Below are positions 8,468 through 18,010 of a stretch of 64,000 nucleotides of DNA, one piece after another. The notes under the pieces were generated by a model. It was not told the DNA's origin, ran no database searches, and saw only the letters and a program-made list of their open reading frames with translations. This DNA is from Planctomycetota bacterium (lineage in GTDB: Bacteria > Planctomycetota > Planctomycetia > Pirellulales > Pirellulaceae). The position numbers were made by a program, and so were the translations under genes. The stretch is taken from positions 28,005-92,004 of the forward strand of contig VGZC01000018.1 of assembly GCA_016872725.1 (NCBI GenBank), given 5' to 3'. Every line of letters begins with the position of its first letter. Position 1 is the first letter of the stretch.

Positions 8468-10587
8468 GCGACCTGCGACTCCGTTTCGACACGGGAGGCC
8501 TCGGCCGCAACACGCTCGCCGATCACCACCGGCTTCCCGTCCATGTGTTCGGGAATCGGGCAGCCGAACTGTTCGAGCACGGTCGGAGCCAGATCGAGCA
8601 ATCGCACCGAATCGGAGCGGATCGCGTGATTGCTGAAAAGGACGCCGGGCACAACCGACGGATCCACGCAATGGTCTCCGCTCCACGCCTTTCGATTGTC
8701 GTGAAAGACCTGTCGGCTCGCCCGACCGACGGCGGCGTCCCACGAGACGCGATATCCGCCCGCGTAGCCCACGATCAGATCGGGCGCGTTTTCCTTGTAC
8801 GGTCCCCGGTACGTCTTCACCGCCTGGTACACCTTGTGGATCGCCCGTGTTCCATTGAGCGGATCGGTCAACGTGCCGAGCCGGCCCGCGATCTCATCGC
8901 GAACCGCCCGCGCCTCGTCGCCCGGCTCGACGATTCCCCGCTCGAATCGGCCCCGCTGATTGATGAAGATCCCAGTAAGGCCGATCGCGAACGCGCGCGT
9001 CTTGGACCAATCGACTCCCGCCAGATATTCCTCGCCGCGGCGCGCGTCGTCGATGACCAGATAGCCCTGCTCCTCGAGCCATCGGTTCAAGTCGACGCCC
9101 CGGCGAAACGTGTTGAACCCGTGGTCCGATAGGACCATCAGGAGCGTGTCGTCCCGATCGCACTTCACCATCGTGCGTCCCACAAGCCCGTCCATCCGGA
9201 CATACAGATCCTCGATCGCCGATCGATACGCGGCGGGGATCTTGGCGGGGCGCGCCGGATGCGAGGGATCGTGGTATCTCCAAAACATGTGCTGCATGCG
9301 ATCCGTGCTGTCGACGACGCAGACGATAAAACCCCGGGGGACCTTCGCCAATCCGTCCATGAACATCGACTCGCGCTCCACGTCGATGTCCATGCACTGC
9401 CGCGCGAAATGCTCGTCCTCCAGAACCTGCTCGCTCAGCCCCCACGTATCCTCGGCGAGTCCAAGCGTCGCGTAGGGACCCTGGCGCTTGGCCAGATACA
9501 TCGAATAGACGGCTGGATAGCCGATCGCCATCGCCGGTTTCTCCGGATCGATATGGATCGGCGTCACGTAAAGACTGAATTCGGGATTCGCGTCGAGCAA
9601 TAGGAATCGGCACACGCCCTGGACGGAGACCGACCAGCCGACTCGGAATCGGACTCGGATCCAGTCGGTGTACGTGCCGCGTTTCAGTCGATGGCGGCTG
9701 CCGCCGATCGTCAGCGTCGCCGCATCGTCGCCGTCGATCCGGACCGTGAACGGAACGCGGAGCGGCCCTTTTTCCGGGTCGGTCGGATGCGGCGGGCCGA
9801 GCAACTCGCACGCGATGTCGCGCCCCGCGCGCCGCACGACGTGCACTTCGCCGCCCGTCTTCTCCGACTCGTCGCGCGCCCGCGTCGTGTAGTGCGAAAA
9901 GGTGCCCTGCGTTCCTCGAAGATCGGGCACGCACATCGCCGATAACTGAACGCCGCGCAGTTTCTCGGGTGGAAACGTGATCGGAACGCGCAAGACGCAG
10001 TTCACGATGCCGTAGTCGCTCAGCACGCTCCAAAACGGTTTGCTCTTTCGGAGCATGCGGATGTCCGGTCGGCTCGCCGTGAACGGCCACAAGCCCGCGA
10101 ACGGCCGGTAACGCGCCGACCGGATCTCCACCGAACTCAGTTTCGGCGCGTACGTCTTTTCGTCAGGCGTCAGGAAGTCGAAGATGTTATGCTTCCCGGG
10201 ATTCACGCCCGTCTGGAAAGTCGACCATGCGACGGGAGAAATCGGAGGAAGCGTGCTGCCGAGCGGTTGAAAGCCGCCCCGCCTCGCGAGCTCGGCCATG
10301 TTGGGGAGCTTGCCCTCCGCCAACAATCGCGTCGTCAGGCCGTGATCCAGGCCATCGAGACCGAGCATGACGATCCGCCGAAAACGGGCCTTCTTGGGCG
10401 GCCGTTTTCGAAAGAGGACTCGGACCAACCTGCGGATCGGCCAAAACAGGATCATCGACGCGGCCGACAGGATGGCCCCAATCACGGCGATGAACGAACC
10501 GGCGAGCGCGAATCCGGCGCCCGGCCCGATGTAGGCCCACAGGCAGGGCATCGGGAATTCCATCGCAAACGGCGACGCGAAAAACAT
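8464..10587 (-). CDS. Alkaline-phosphatase-superfamily protein with N-terminal membrane anchor
   Basis: 707 residues. The N-terminus WAYIGPGAGFALAGSF followed by a second hydrophobic stretch is a membrane anchor common in planctomycete copies of this family. The catalytic domain begins RIVMLGLDGLDHGL, with nucleophile region STLPPISPVAWSTF, metal site LMVLSDHGFNTF and a late WSGDHCVDPSVVPGVLF segment. It shares the whole domain layout with its downstream neighbour, so the pair probably arose by duplication. Start candidates are ATGs at 10587, 10563 and 10551; the GGAGG/GCGGGG stretch upstream fits 10587. It is the first gene of the apparent five-gene minus-strand operon. Confidence 0.85.
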   Translation of the reverse strand: MFFASPFAMEFPMPCLWAYIGPGAGFALAGSFIAVIGAILSAASMILFWPIRRLVRVLFRKRPPKKARFRRIVMLGLDGLDHGLTTRLLAEGKLPNMAELARRGGFQPLGSTLPPISPVAWSTFQTGVNPGKHNIFDFLTPDEKTYAPKLSSVEIRSARYRPFAGLWPFTASRPDIRMLRKSKPFWSVLSDYGIVNCVLRVPITFPPEKLRGVQLSAMCVPDLRGTQGTFSHYTTRARDESEKTGGEVHVVRRAGRDIACELLGPPHPTDPEKGPLRVPFTVRIDGDDAATLTIGGSRHRLKRGTYTDWIRVRFRVGWSVSVQGVCRFLLLDANPEFSLYVTPIHIDPEKPAMAIGYPAVYSMYLAKRQGPYATLGLAEDTWGLSEQVLEDEHFARQCMDIDVERESMFMDGLAKVPRGFIVCVVDSTDRMQHMFWRYHDPSHPARPAKIPAAYRSAIEDLYVRMDGLVGRTMVKCDRDDTLLMVLSDHGFNTFRRGVDLNRWLEEQGYLVIDDARRGEEYLAGVDWSKTRAFAIGLTGIFINQRGRFERGIVEPGDEARAVRDEIAGRLGTLTDPLNGTRAIHKVYQAVKTYRGPYKENAPDLIVGYAGGYRVSWDAAVGRASRQVFHDNRKAWSGDHCVDPSVVPGVLFSNHAIRSDSVRLLDLAPTVLEQFGCPIPEHMDGKPVVIGERVAAEASRVETESQVA

Positions 10588-10606
10588 CGATCGAAACCCC
10601 GCCTCC

Positions 10607-12970
10607 CTAATTCCGAGGCCCAGCCGGCGGACCGGGAGGAACCGGCCGGGAAGGGCCGACTTCGGCCAAGAGCTTGCCGGGCTTCAACTCTTTGCCCGAT
10701 AGGCCCGCGTAGTCCACGTCATACCGGTAGACGCGGAAGATGCCGCCCGGACCGCCACCGGGTCCGCCACGACCGGGCCGAGGTCCGCCTGGAGGTCCGC
10801 CCGCGACGTTCGGAGGACCTTGAGGACGCGGACCACCCGGAGGTCCGCCGGGGCCCCGCCCCAAGGCGTTCCGCATGTCGTCGATCCGCCCTTTTTGGTC
10901 GTCGGTCCAGATCCTGCCAAGCTCTTCCGCGATGAACGCGTGGAGAGCCTTCAACGCGACCTGCTGCGCGTCGGTCAGTTCGAGCGGGCCGACCGCGAAC
11001 TCGGGGATGATCTCACCGACCTGCGGCGGTCGAAAACCGCGGAAGCCGGGCCCGCCCGGTCCACCCGCTCCCGAGCCATTCGGCGCATCGGGCGGCGGCG
11101 GCCCGTCGGGTCGCGGCCCACCGGGCCCGAATCCCGGTGGCCCGAACGGCGGTGGGTTGCGGAATTTCTTGAGCTGTTCCTCGTTGAGCAATTGGGCGAC
11201 GCGCGCGTCGACGTCCGATTGAAGCCCGTCGATCGCCTTCTTCTGCAATTCACTAAGTCCCAACATGCCTCGCAGGAATTCGGGGACGATCTCGCCCGGT
11301 CGACCGAACGCCATGTTCATCGATGCGCCGGGCAGCTTGAATTGCCATACGATCTTCTTGTCCGGAGTCACCTCGAAGACGACCGCCGAATTGCCCGAGC
11401 AAATCAGCGTGTTGCCGTTGGCAAGGCGCTGCGCGCCGGAAATCAGCATCGAATAGAACGATGCCTTGTCGGGAGCCGCATACGACCAGGTCGCCTGTTC
11501 GGGACCGAACGCGACGTATTCGTCCTTGTCGTAGAGTCCCTTGTCGTTGAGGGGCAGTTCGATTTCGTCGACCGTCGAATAGGTGCCGTCGGGTCGTTGA
11601 TTCCCGTTGTTGAAGACCAACATGTGGCCTTCGCCCGGAACGCCCTCGGCGATCCAATGCGCGCAGTGTTGGGCGAACAGGCGTTGATCGGCGTTGGAAC
11701 CGCTGCGATAGACACGGGGATTCCCCCACCGATACAAGAGATCGCCGCCGCGCCCCGATTGACCTCCCTTGCTCGTCGCCGCCTCCTCCGAAGTCGTACT
11801 GTGGTCGATGACCCAAACCTCGCTCAATTCGTGGACGCTGACCATGATCTGATCGAGCTTGGGATTGTAGGTGATTGAATTGAAATGAAGCCAATCGCCG
11901 GTCATCGGACTCGCGCCGACTCGACCGTTCGGTCCACCGGGACCATTCGGTCCACCGGGACCATTCGGTCCACCGGGCCCATTCGGTCCACCAGGCCCAT
12001 TCGGTCCACCGGGCCCATTGGGTCCACCGGGCCCCGGACGGGCGGCGTCGTTTCGGTTTCCGCCCGGACCCCGACGCGCGTTGCCCGTGTCGCCCCGAGG
12101 TCGATCGCCGGGCCGAGCGTTGGGATCGGCATTCCCGGCGTTTCTCGGGCGGGGCGCGTTGGGGTCGGGTTTGACGTCGCCGTCGGCCGCCGGTGTTCCG
12201 CCGCCGACATAGCCGAGCGACCGCAATTGGGCCAATTGTTTGGGATCGGCCATCATGCGGTCCATCCTGTGCGTGCTGAAGTTGACGTCGATCCGCTCGG
12301 GGCGTTCCGATACGTCTCCGTAATTGGGTTTGTTCTTGTCGACATCCTGAACCAGATGATCCCATGCGGACCATTGCCAAACGACTTCGCCCGTCGTGGG
12401 CCCCGTCGGTTTGATTTCGAAAATGCACTCGGACACGATTTGCCCTGGAACCGTATCGGGGCGTCGGCCGGCGGCGACGGCGTCCTCGACGGTGCGAGGG
12501 TCCCACACGATCGCCAGGACGTTTCCGTTGGGGAGCGGGCAAACATCATGGTGGGGACGGCGTTTCGCTGTGCCGAACGAGTAGTCCCACACCAATTCGC
12601 CTTCCCAGTTGAATTCCTGAATGCGTCCGCCCGCTCCCGGGCCGTCCATGCCCATGCCTCGTTCGGCGCCGGGCCGAAGCAAATGACCGTTCTTGAGCAG
12701 GTAGGCGCAGAGCGCCGGAGTGTAGTCGCTCTTCCATTCGTGAACGATGCGGCTGTCCATGTCGATCAGGTAGGTCGATGTCGAGTTCATCGGCGTGATC
12801 AGCGTATATCCCGCATGGGCGCCCGGCTCATGAATCGATAGGCCATCCTTGACTTGAGGCGGCGCGCCTTGGGACGGCGGCCCCGGCGGGAGGGGCTGCG
12901 CATGCACGGCGATCCAGCCGACGAGACCGGCCAATGCGGCGGCCGCCGCGATTCGTACACGACCGTTCAT
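10607..12970 (-). CDS. Arylsulfotransferase-like (ASST) secreted protein with Gly/Pro repeat linker
   Basis: About 787 residues with a signal peptide ([20 protein letters not shown], cleaved near HAQ). The ATG at 12970 has GGAG seven bases upstream. The N-terminal part, [18 protein letters not shown], then [19 protein letters not shown], and a later block with [19 protein letters not shown], match the beta-propeller arylsulfotransferase fold. Between them is a low-complexity linker containing six copies of GPGGPN, encoded by 18-bp repeats. The C-terminal third is Pro/Gly-rich, with two helical LxxxQ segments. Bacterial ASST uses phenolic sulfate donors rather than PAPS; whether the catalytic His is kept needs alignment. 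Confidence 0.75.
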   Translation of the reverse strand: MNGRVRIAAAAALAGLVGWIAVHAQPLPPGPPSQGAPPQVKDGLSIHEPGAHAGYTLITPMNSTSTYLIDMDSRIVHEWKSDYTPALCAYLLKNGHLLRPGAERGMGMDGPGAGGRIQEFNWEGELVWDYSFGTAKRRPHHDVCPLPNGNVLAIVWDPRTVEDAVAAGRRPDTVPGQIVSECIFEIKPTGPTTGEVVWQWSAWDHLVQDVDKNKPNYGDVSERPERIDVNFSTHRMDRMMADPKQLAQLRSLGYVGGGTPAADGDVKPDPNAPRPRNAGNADPNARPGDRPRGDTGNARRGPGGNRNDAARPGPGGPNGPGGPNGPGGPNGPGGPNGPGGPNGPGGPNGRVGASPMTGDWLHFNSITYNPKLDQIMVSVHELSEVWVIDHSTTSEEAATSKGGQSGRGGDLLYRWGNPRVYRSGSNADQRLFAQHCAHWIAEGVPGEGHMLVFNNGNQRPDGTYSTVDEIELPLNDKGLYDKDEYVAFGPEQATWSYAAPDKASFYSMLISGAQRLANGNTLICSGNSAVVFEVTPDKKIVWQFKLPGASMNMAFGRPGEIVPEFLRGMLGLSELQKKAIDGLQSDVDARVAQLLNEEQLKKFRNPPPFGPPGFGPGGPRPDGPPPPDAPNGSGAGGPGGPGFRGFRPPQVGEIIPEFAVGPLELTDAQQVALKALHAFIAEELGRIWTDDQKGRIDDMRNALGRGPGGPPGGPRPQGPPNVAGGPPGGPRPGRGGPGGGPGGIFRVYRYDVDYAGLSGKELKPGKLLAEVGPSRPVPPGPPAGPRN
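11920..12040. repeat. 18-bp in-frame tandem repeat within the ASST-like gene
   Basis: Repeats of the form ACCATTCGGTCCACCGGG, about six copies with single-base variants (A/C at the third codon position). On the minus strand they encode GPGGPN hexapeptides forming a flexible, collagen-like linker. Copy number is likely to vary between strains through slippage, without changing the frame. Confidence 0.85.
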
Positions 12971-13089
12971 GAGGAGACTCCATGAGTGAAAAAGGGGGCC
13001 GAGCGGAAGCGGGGCCATCGGCCCGTCGCGGGAAAAGCCACGGTCAATCGAGGGCTCCCCGGCGCTGAAAGAGCCGGTCCCACATCCCT

Positions 13090-13636
13090 TCATGCGTCAA
13101 TCGCGCGAAACAGGGGCCAAATGACAGGGCCAGCGCATATCGAAGTCATGATCCCAGCAGAACTTGCTCCGAATAGTCCGTACTCCAGCTTGCCATTCGC
13201 ATCCATGGTTGCCACCAGGATTTCGTACCACGAACCGATCCGGGGCGAGAGCGACATGCGGGCATCGATCGAGCGCAGCTCAATTCTCCGGTTGGTTCCC
13301 GGCGAGTACACGAACTGTCGGAACGCGTGCCGACCAAAGATCGTCCGAAGCGGTCGCTCGTGTGGAGCATCGGACCGATGTAGCGTCTTCCCTTCGTCCG
13401 GTCGTGGTCGATTCGCCCGAATCGCCCTCGCCCTGCAAGAGAAGGAAACCGTCGACGCAAGCCTTGCCCATTTTCAGTATGGACTGCAGTACTTCCGATT
13501 CGAGGTCGCGCAGCGACTCTCCTTTCCGGGCGGCGTTCTCCACCCGATCGCAGAGCGATTCCGCCATCGCCCGAATGTCCGAAAAGCGCTTGCCGGCAGC
13601 CGAATCTTCCGCGATGCTCACCGTTACGGCCTCCAT
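13090..13636 (-). pseudogene. ISKra4-family transposase remnant (N-terminal part, frameshifted)
   Basis: Two minus-strand frames join into one family signature. The first (from ATG 13636) gives SEVLQSILKMGKACVDGF then LLQGEGDSGESTTTGR. After a one-base shift near 13375-13385 a second frame continues RTIFGRHAFRQFVYSPGTN, then RRIELRSIDARMSLSP. ISKra4 transposases carry the same order: a Leu-rich helix, Q-G-(D/E)-G-D, then S-I-F-G and VYG.REGQK.E..PLDARL.LP. Similarity stops near 13210, and the zinc/catalytic remainder is missing. I see no intact terminal repeats. It appears to be a decayed insertion lying between the ASST-like gene and the secretin gene. Confidence 0.7.
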
Positions 13637-13986
13637 GTCAGGTTCTTGGGGGGGAAACGTCCCAAAGCATGGCAGAGATGCCGATTTTTGTTTACCCCAG
13701 TTTGCGGCCCCCCCAGCCTACCGCCGCCGGGCCCGCGGAACGCCGGTTACACCCCTCGCGAAACGCCGGTCCGCCTCGTCCAAGGCGCATCCCGAGCGTC
13801 GGCCGCCACCCTTCGGTCAACCTCGCCGGAAAGGAAGAAAGGCCCGCGTAGGCGGCTCCTTCGATCCGGCATATTCGGCACATCGCCCGCGTCCACCGCA
13901 GGCCCTACGACTGATCTTTTCGGCAAATCCGGTCGATATTGCCCATAGGGATGCTATGTGGCGGTGAGCCATCGACGCGGGGAATC
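13637..13986. other. Non-coding stretch upstream of the secretin gene
   Basis: About 350 bases between the transposase remnant and the secretin start. It contains a C-rich tract near 13706-13715 and no convincing coding frame. The promoter of the secretin gene presumably lies in its right half, but I could not find a clear -35/-10 pair. Confidence 0.4.
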
Positions 13987-15672
13987 ATGCGACGCGATGC
14001 CGTTCCAATCCGAGCGCATAGCGCCGGTCCGAGCGTTTACGTTCGGATCGGCGTCGCCCTGGTTCTGCTTGGTTTCAAGGGACCTACGGTCGCTTCGGGC
14101 CAGGAAGGGTCGTATCGCACGGTCCTTGCGCGGGTACAACCGCCCGACCCGGCGGGCGAACGGGAGCAAGGGCTGCCTCCGCCGATGCGGGAGCCGATTG
14201 ACCCGACGTTGCCGCCCGGCCAGCCGTCGTCGGCGGTGGCCGGGAAGTCGGATATGGACCTTGCGATCGGCGAATCGGTGCGTATCCGGATTCCGCCGGA
14301 GATCGGCGCGTTTCGACGATATGTCGTCAGTCACGACGAAAGTCTGCTCATTCTCGGCGCGCCCGTTGGCGGACCCGAGGCCGGCGACGCGCGGTTCCTT
14401 GTCGTTACCGGTCGACGATTCGGCGTCTTCGATCTCACCCTCCTGGGCGATCAGGGCGTTCACTCCTACAGGCTTCGTGTCGTTCCCGGATTGAAACACG
14501 TGGAAGCGATCCTACTGACCCAGTTCCCCAATTCGAACGTGCGGATTCGCCAGGTCGCCGACAAGATTCTGCTCGTCGAGGGAGAACTCGACTCGGTGAC
14601 GGAGGTCGAACCGATCCTGACGCTCCTGAGGAACCTGGTGAGCGCCGACGGAGGAACGGTGATCAACGGCCTGCGAATCGCGGGTGTCATGCAGGTTCAG
14701 TTGGATGTCGTCATTGCCAGTATCGCGCGGTCGAAGGCCCGTCAGCTCGGATTCAATTTCCAGCAGGGAAACCCGCCATGGTACGCGGGCAGTCAGGTCG
14801 GCGGGATGATCCAACCGCCCGCGATCGCGCCGACGGGCGGCGCGGGCGCGTTGCTTCCGACCGCGGGCGGCCCCAATTCGCCGGTCATGTCCGGGGCGTC
14901 GACGTTGTTCTTCGGCGTCGCGCACGACAAGGAGTCGTTCTACGGGTACCTCGAAGCCCTGCAACGCGAAGGATGTTTCAAAGTCCTCGCGAATCCCTCG
15001 CTTGTGACGCTCAATGGCCAGCAAGCCCAATTCCTGGTGGGAGGCGAGCAGCCGTATCCCGTCCCCGCGTCGTTGGGACAACCGCCGGGTATCGAGTTCA
15101 AGAATTTCGGAACGGAGTTGACGTTCATGCCCGTCGTGCTCGGGCAGGGCAAGCTCCGATTGGACGTGAGCCCGAAGGTCAGCCGTCTTGATGAAACGAA
15201 CGCCGTGCTCTTTGCCACGACGTCGGTGCCGCGCATCGTGAAGCAGGAGATGCGGGTCACGGTGGAAATGGAGAGCGGGCAGACGCTGATCCTGGGAGGC
15301 TTGCTCGAGAACCAGATCACGGCGACCGTACAGCGCGTGCCGCTGATGGGGAGCCTGCCGGTGATCGGCTCCCTTTTCCGGCGCATCAAGCACGAAGAGA
15401 CGGAACAAGAGTTGTTGATCATGGCGACGCCGCGCCTCGTCAGCCCATACGAATCGCACCAGCGACCGGCGCGGTGGCCGGGCGACGAATCACGCGTGCC
15501 GGGGGATTGGGAGGTGTACGGTCGCGGGCAGATCGAAGTTCCCATGACGCCATGCGATATTCCGCGCGGCATTCGATCGATGATCGACGCGCCGCCCCAA
15601 GCGGAAACACACACCGAACCGATGTGGGCGCCCCAGCCAACGCCGGCACCGCCCACCAACGAGTCACCCTGA
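13987..15672 (+). CDS. CpaC/RcpA-type secretin (pilus/type II secretion outer-membrane pore)
   Basis: About 561 residues with a signal peptide (VRIGVALVLLGFKG). After a proline-rich stretch the pilus-type secretin N-domain begins at DLAIGESVRIRIP and ends with GVHSYRLRVVPG. A BON-like segment, VRIRQVADKILLVEGELDS, follows. The C-terminal secretin domain has VTVEMESGQTLILGGLLEN, then PLMGSLPVIGSLFR and the strand ELLIMATPRLVSP. CpaC-family secretins form the outer-membrane channel of Flp/Tad pili. No other tad gene is in the window. I prefer ATG 13987 (GGGGA upstream, directly before the signal peptide) over 13939. A lipoprotein gene follows after one base. Confidence 0.9.
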   Translation: MRRDAVPIRAHSAGPSVYVRIGVALVLLGFKGPTVASGQEGSYRTVLARVQPPDPAGEREQGLPPPMREPIDPTLPPGQPSSAVAGKSDMDLAIGESVRIRIPPEIGAFRRYVVSHDESLLILGAPVGGPEAGDARFLVVTGRRFGVFDLTLLGDQGVHSYRLRVVPGLKHVEAILLTQFPNSNVRIRQVADKILLVEGELDSVTEVEPILTLLRNLVSADGGTVINGLRIAGVMQVQLDVVIASIARSKARQLGFNFQQGNPPWYAGSQVGGMIQPPAIAPTGGAGALLPTAGGPNSPVMSGASTLFFGVAHDKESFYGYLEALQREGCFKVLANPSLVTLNGQQAQFLVGGEQPYPVPASLGQPPGIEFKNFGTELTFMPVVLGQGKLRLDVSPKVSRLDETNAVLFATTSVPRIVKQEMRVTVEMESGQTLILGGLLENQITATVQRVPLMGSLPVIGSLFRRIKHEETEQELLIMATPRLVSPYESHQRPARWPGDESRVPGDWEVYGRGQIEVPMTPCDIPRGIRSMIDAPPQAETHTEPMWAPQPTPAPPTNESP

Positions 15673-15673
15673 A

Positions 15674-16570
15674 ATGAACGGACTCCCGGACAGGAAGCCG
15701 CAAATGACGGCGCGGACACAACCGATGCCGCATTCCCCGCGGGGAATCGCGGGGCGCGCGGGGCGCCTCCTGGCGATGGCCGTCCTCGCGCTCTCGGGGT
15801 GCCCCGCCGCGCGGGACGGCCGGACGTCGATCTCCGACGGGGCCTACGGTACGCACCCGCATCGCGTGCCGTTCGCGATGCGGAGCGTTCCGGATATCCA
15901 TGGCCTTGGAGACTGCGCGGCCGAGGCGACCGTGACCGCCAAGGGTGTGCAGCAGGAGAACGGCCGCGTCTTGTCGCTGACGCTTTGGAACTACCACTTC
16001 GAGACGAAGTCCTCGCAATTGCATCCGAGCGGAATTTCCTTGCTGAATCAGATCCTGCGCAACCAGACGCCCGGCGAACCGATCGTGATCTATCTCGCCA
16101 CGGCCCACGATCAGGATCTGAACTACAATCAGGACCAGCCGAGCGAATTGGTCGAGACGCGAAACCAACTCGACTCGGCGCGCGCCAAAGCCGTTACCGA
16201 CTACGTGACGGCGATGCGGCCGGGCGAACCGATTCAACTGCGCGTCCATGACCCCAAGGTCGTCGGCATGAGTGCCGACGAGGCGCTCGTGGGCTACCAG
16301 CGCATGCTCGAGTCCGTCGGCCGGGAACGCCTCACCAATCCCGCGGCGAACGCATCGGGCGGGGAATTCGGTTCGGGTGGTTCGTCACCCGGTGCATTCG
16401 AGGGCGGAGGCGTGCCTCCCGTCACGGCGACGAACCAAGGCTCAAGCAACGCGGGCCCCGAATCCGGTTCGGACTCGGGCGGGCTCTTGATGCCGTCTCC
16501 GTTCGAATCCGGCGAGATGGAGTCTCCGGCTCCTGAAATGCCGTCGGACTCCGGATCGTTCCCGCCGTAG
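15674..16570 (+). CDS. Lipoprotein with OmpA-like segment, partner of the secretin
   Basis: 298 residues. A lipobox LALSGC near residues 40-45 predicts an outer-membrane lipoprotein. The middle, YHFETKSSQLHPSGISLLNQ followed by ARAKAVTDYV, resembles the OmpA/peptidoglycan-binding pattern (F...S..L...G...L then A..R...V), but the match is weak. The last 80 residues are Gly/Ser/Pro-rich. Its start lies one base after the secretin stop, so the two are co-transcribed. By position it could act like CpaD, the lipoprotein that helps secretin assembly; that is inference. Confidence 0.75.
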   Translation: MNGLPDRKPQMTARTQPMPHSPRGIAGRAGRLLAMAVLALSGCPAARDGRTSISDGAYGTHPHRVPFAMRSVPDIHGLGDCAAEATVTAKGVQQENGRVLSLTLWNYHFETKSSQLHPSGISLLNQILRNQTPGEPIVIYLATAHDQDLNYNQDQPSELVETRNQLDSARAKAVTDYVTAMRPGEPIQLRVHDPKVVGMSADEALVGYQRMLESVGRERLTNPAANASGGEFGSGGSSPGAFEGGGVPPVTATNQGSSNAGPESGSDSGGLLMPSPFESGEMESPAPEMPSDSGSFPP

Positions 16571-16652
16571 CGCGGCGATACGAACCGAGCCGCGTCGGGC
16601 GTTCCCCGACAAGCATCCGGACATTCGTCGATCGGTTTCGGGCCCGCTCCGA

Positions 16653-17144
16653 TCAGAAGAGGGGAGCACGGCCGAGCTTGCGGCGGATGACGGCCCATTG
16701 GCCGCCGTGCATCAGCCAGTGCGTCGGCTGGAGCATGAGCAACGCCGCCCACGTCGGAGCATAATGAGCGAACGGTTCCGGAGAAGGCTGGTCCAAACTC
16801 GACTCGGTCTGTGACGCGATCACCCGCGACGTGGCCTCCCGCTGCTCGTGATGGATCCGCATCAGGTCGGCCTTGGAATCGAAGTCGGCCGGGTTGTCGC
16901 TCGCGCACGTGTCCTTCGTGTACCGTTCTCCGAATCCCGCCGGAAGCGCGGGCATCGATCCCGGAACGATCGCGCTGACCATTCCGTGCTCGGCCGCGAT
17001 CAAATGGCCCAACTGCCACTTGATGTGGTTACACCCCTTCGCGGGGCGGACCATCATCTCCTCATCCGTCAGATCGCTCAAATACCCGTCGCACACCATG
17101 GCCGCCATCCGCATGGCGCATTGGAATCCGTCGACGACGTTCAT
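16653..17144 (-). CDS. DinB-superfamily protein
   Basis: About 163 residues with the four-helix DinB/YfiT pattern: helix 1 VVDGFQCAMRMAAMVCDGYL, DEEMMVRPAKGCNHIKWQLG with the first metal-type His, and the C-terminal PTHWLMHGGQWAVIRRKLGR with two more His. Members bind a divalent metal and some are thiol-dependent transferases. The ATG at 17144 with GGGA upstream is preferred. The longer frame runs into a 15-bp tandem repeat that would encode SSPTV pentapeptides and is probably untranslated. Confidence 0.8.
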   Translation of the reverse strand: MNVVDGFQCAMRMAAMVCDGYLSDLTDEEMMVRPAKGCNHIKWQLGHLIAAEHGMVSAIVPGSMPALPAGFGERYTKDTCASDNPADFDSKADLMRIHHEQREATSRVIASQTESSLDQPSPEPFAHYAPTWAALLMLQPTHWLMHGGQWAVIRRKLGRAPLF

Positions 17145-17196
17145 GCACGTTCCCTCACGATTGTGAAACCACCGCCGAGAATCGGCGGTACCGGTT

Positions 17197-17265
17197 GGTG
17201 ACGATACTGTTGGTGACGATACTGTAGGTGACGATACTGTAGGTGACGACACGGTAGGTGACTAG
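17197..17265. repeat. 15-bp tandem repeat in a divergent intergenic region
   Basis: Four copies of GGTGACGATACTGTA (first copy ends in T, fourth has two changes) plus a partial copy. It lies between the DinB gene (minus) and the membrane-protein gene (plus), 50-100 bases from either start. The period is a multiple of three, like the repeat at 22983. Confidence 0.95.
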
Positions 17266-17365
17266 ATCCGATTGGTCAACATTCCGCATCGGTCCGAGGC
17301 ACGGCCCCCCGGAGTCGCTCGGTTCGCCGGAGAATACCAATCTACCAATAGCGAGGTCGCGCGCC

Positions 17366-18010
17366 ATGACGATGTCCACGGTCTTCACCATTCTCGCCGT
17401 GATCGTGGGATTCGGTCTTTCGATGGCGGCCATGTCCCTTCTCGCCGTATCCCTGTTTCCGCACTGGATGGACCGGGCCTCCGGGCGATTGTCGACCATG
17501 CCGCGCCGCACGTTCCTGACCGGGCTCGTCATCGGTGGCGTCTTCCTTGCCGTCAGCGTGGGGACGCTGCGAGGCGGCGGACCTTGGGGCCTGGTCGGCG
17601 GCGTGCTCGCCGCGCTGACGGCCGGGTTCGCGCTGTTCGGTTCGTCCGCCGTCGCCCGATCGATCGGGGTCGGTCTGCCGTCACCGGCGGACGAGAGCCG
17701 TCCCTGGAGACGGATCGTGAGGGGGTGGATCGTCCTTGCCCTGGCGTGCCTGTTCCCCGTTCTCGGCTGGTTCGTCATCTTGCCCGCCGCGCTTCTCATG
17801 GGTTTTGGCGCCGCGTGGCTCGCCCTCTTCCGGCGGCCTGTGTCCGAGTCGGACGACTTGGGTCCGTCGAGCGACGCGTTTGCGGCCAAGATCCGTTTGG
17901 GCCAAGCGAACAGCATGCGTGAACCCGCGAGCGGACCGATCGTCGCGGACGGGCGCCGATTGAACGGCGACTCGACCGCCGAGCCGTCCGGCGCGAAGGA
18001 GCTCGCGTGA
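17366..18010 (+). CDS. Small multi-pass membrane protein of unknown function
   Basis: About 214 residues with four hydrophobic segments: TVFTILAVIVGFGLSMAAM, FLTGLVIGGVFLAVSV, GLVGGVLAALTAGFALFG, and a longer C-terminal pair around VLALACLFPVLGWFVILP. The tail is soluble. I do not recognise the family. The ATG at 17366 has GAGG ten bases upstream. The stop overlaps the next gene's start (TGATG), so it is coupled to the DUF1800 gene. Confidence 0.7.
   Translation: MTMSTVFTILAVIVGFGLSMAAMSLLAVSLFPHWMDRASGRLSTMPRRTFLTGLVIGGVFLAVSVGTLRGGGPWGLVGGVLAALTAGFALFGSSAVARSIGVGLPSPADESRPWRRIVRGWIVLALACLFPVLGWFVILPAALLMGFGAAWLALFRRPVSESDDLGPSSDAFAAKIRLGQANSMREPASGPIVADGRRLNGDSTAEPSGAKELA

Noticed and set aside
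11920..12040. Repeats considered as a CRISPR array
   Set aside because: Units are contiguous without spacers, in frame, and encode GPGGPN; the other tandem arrays also lack spacers.
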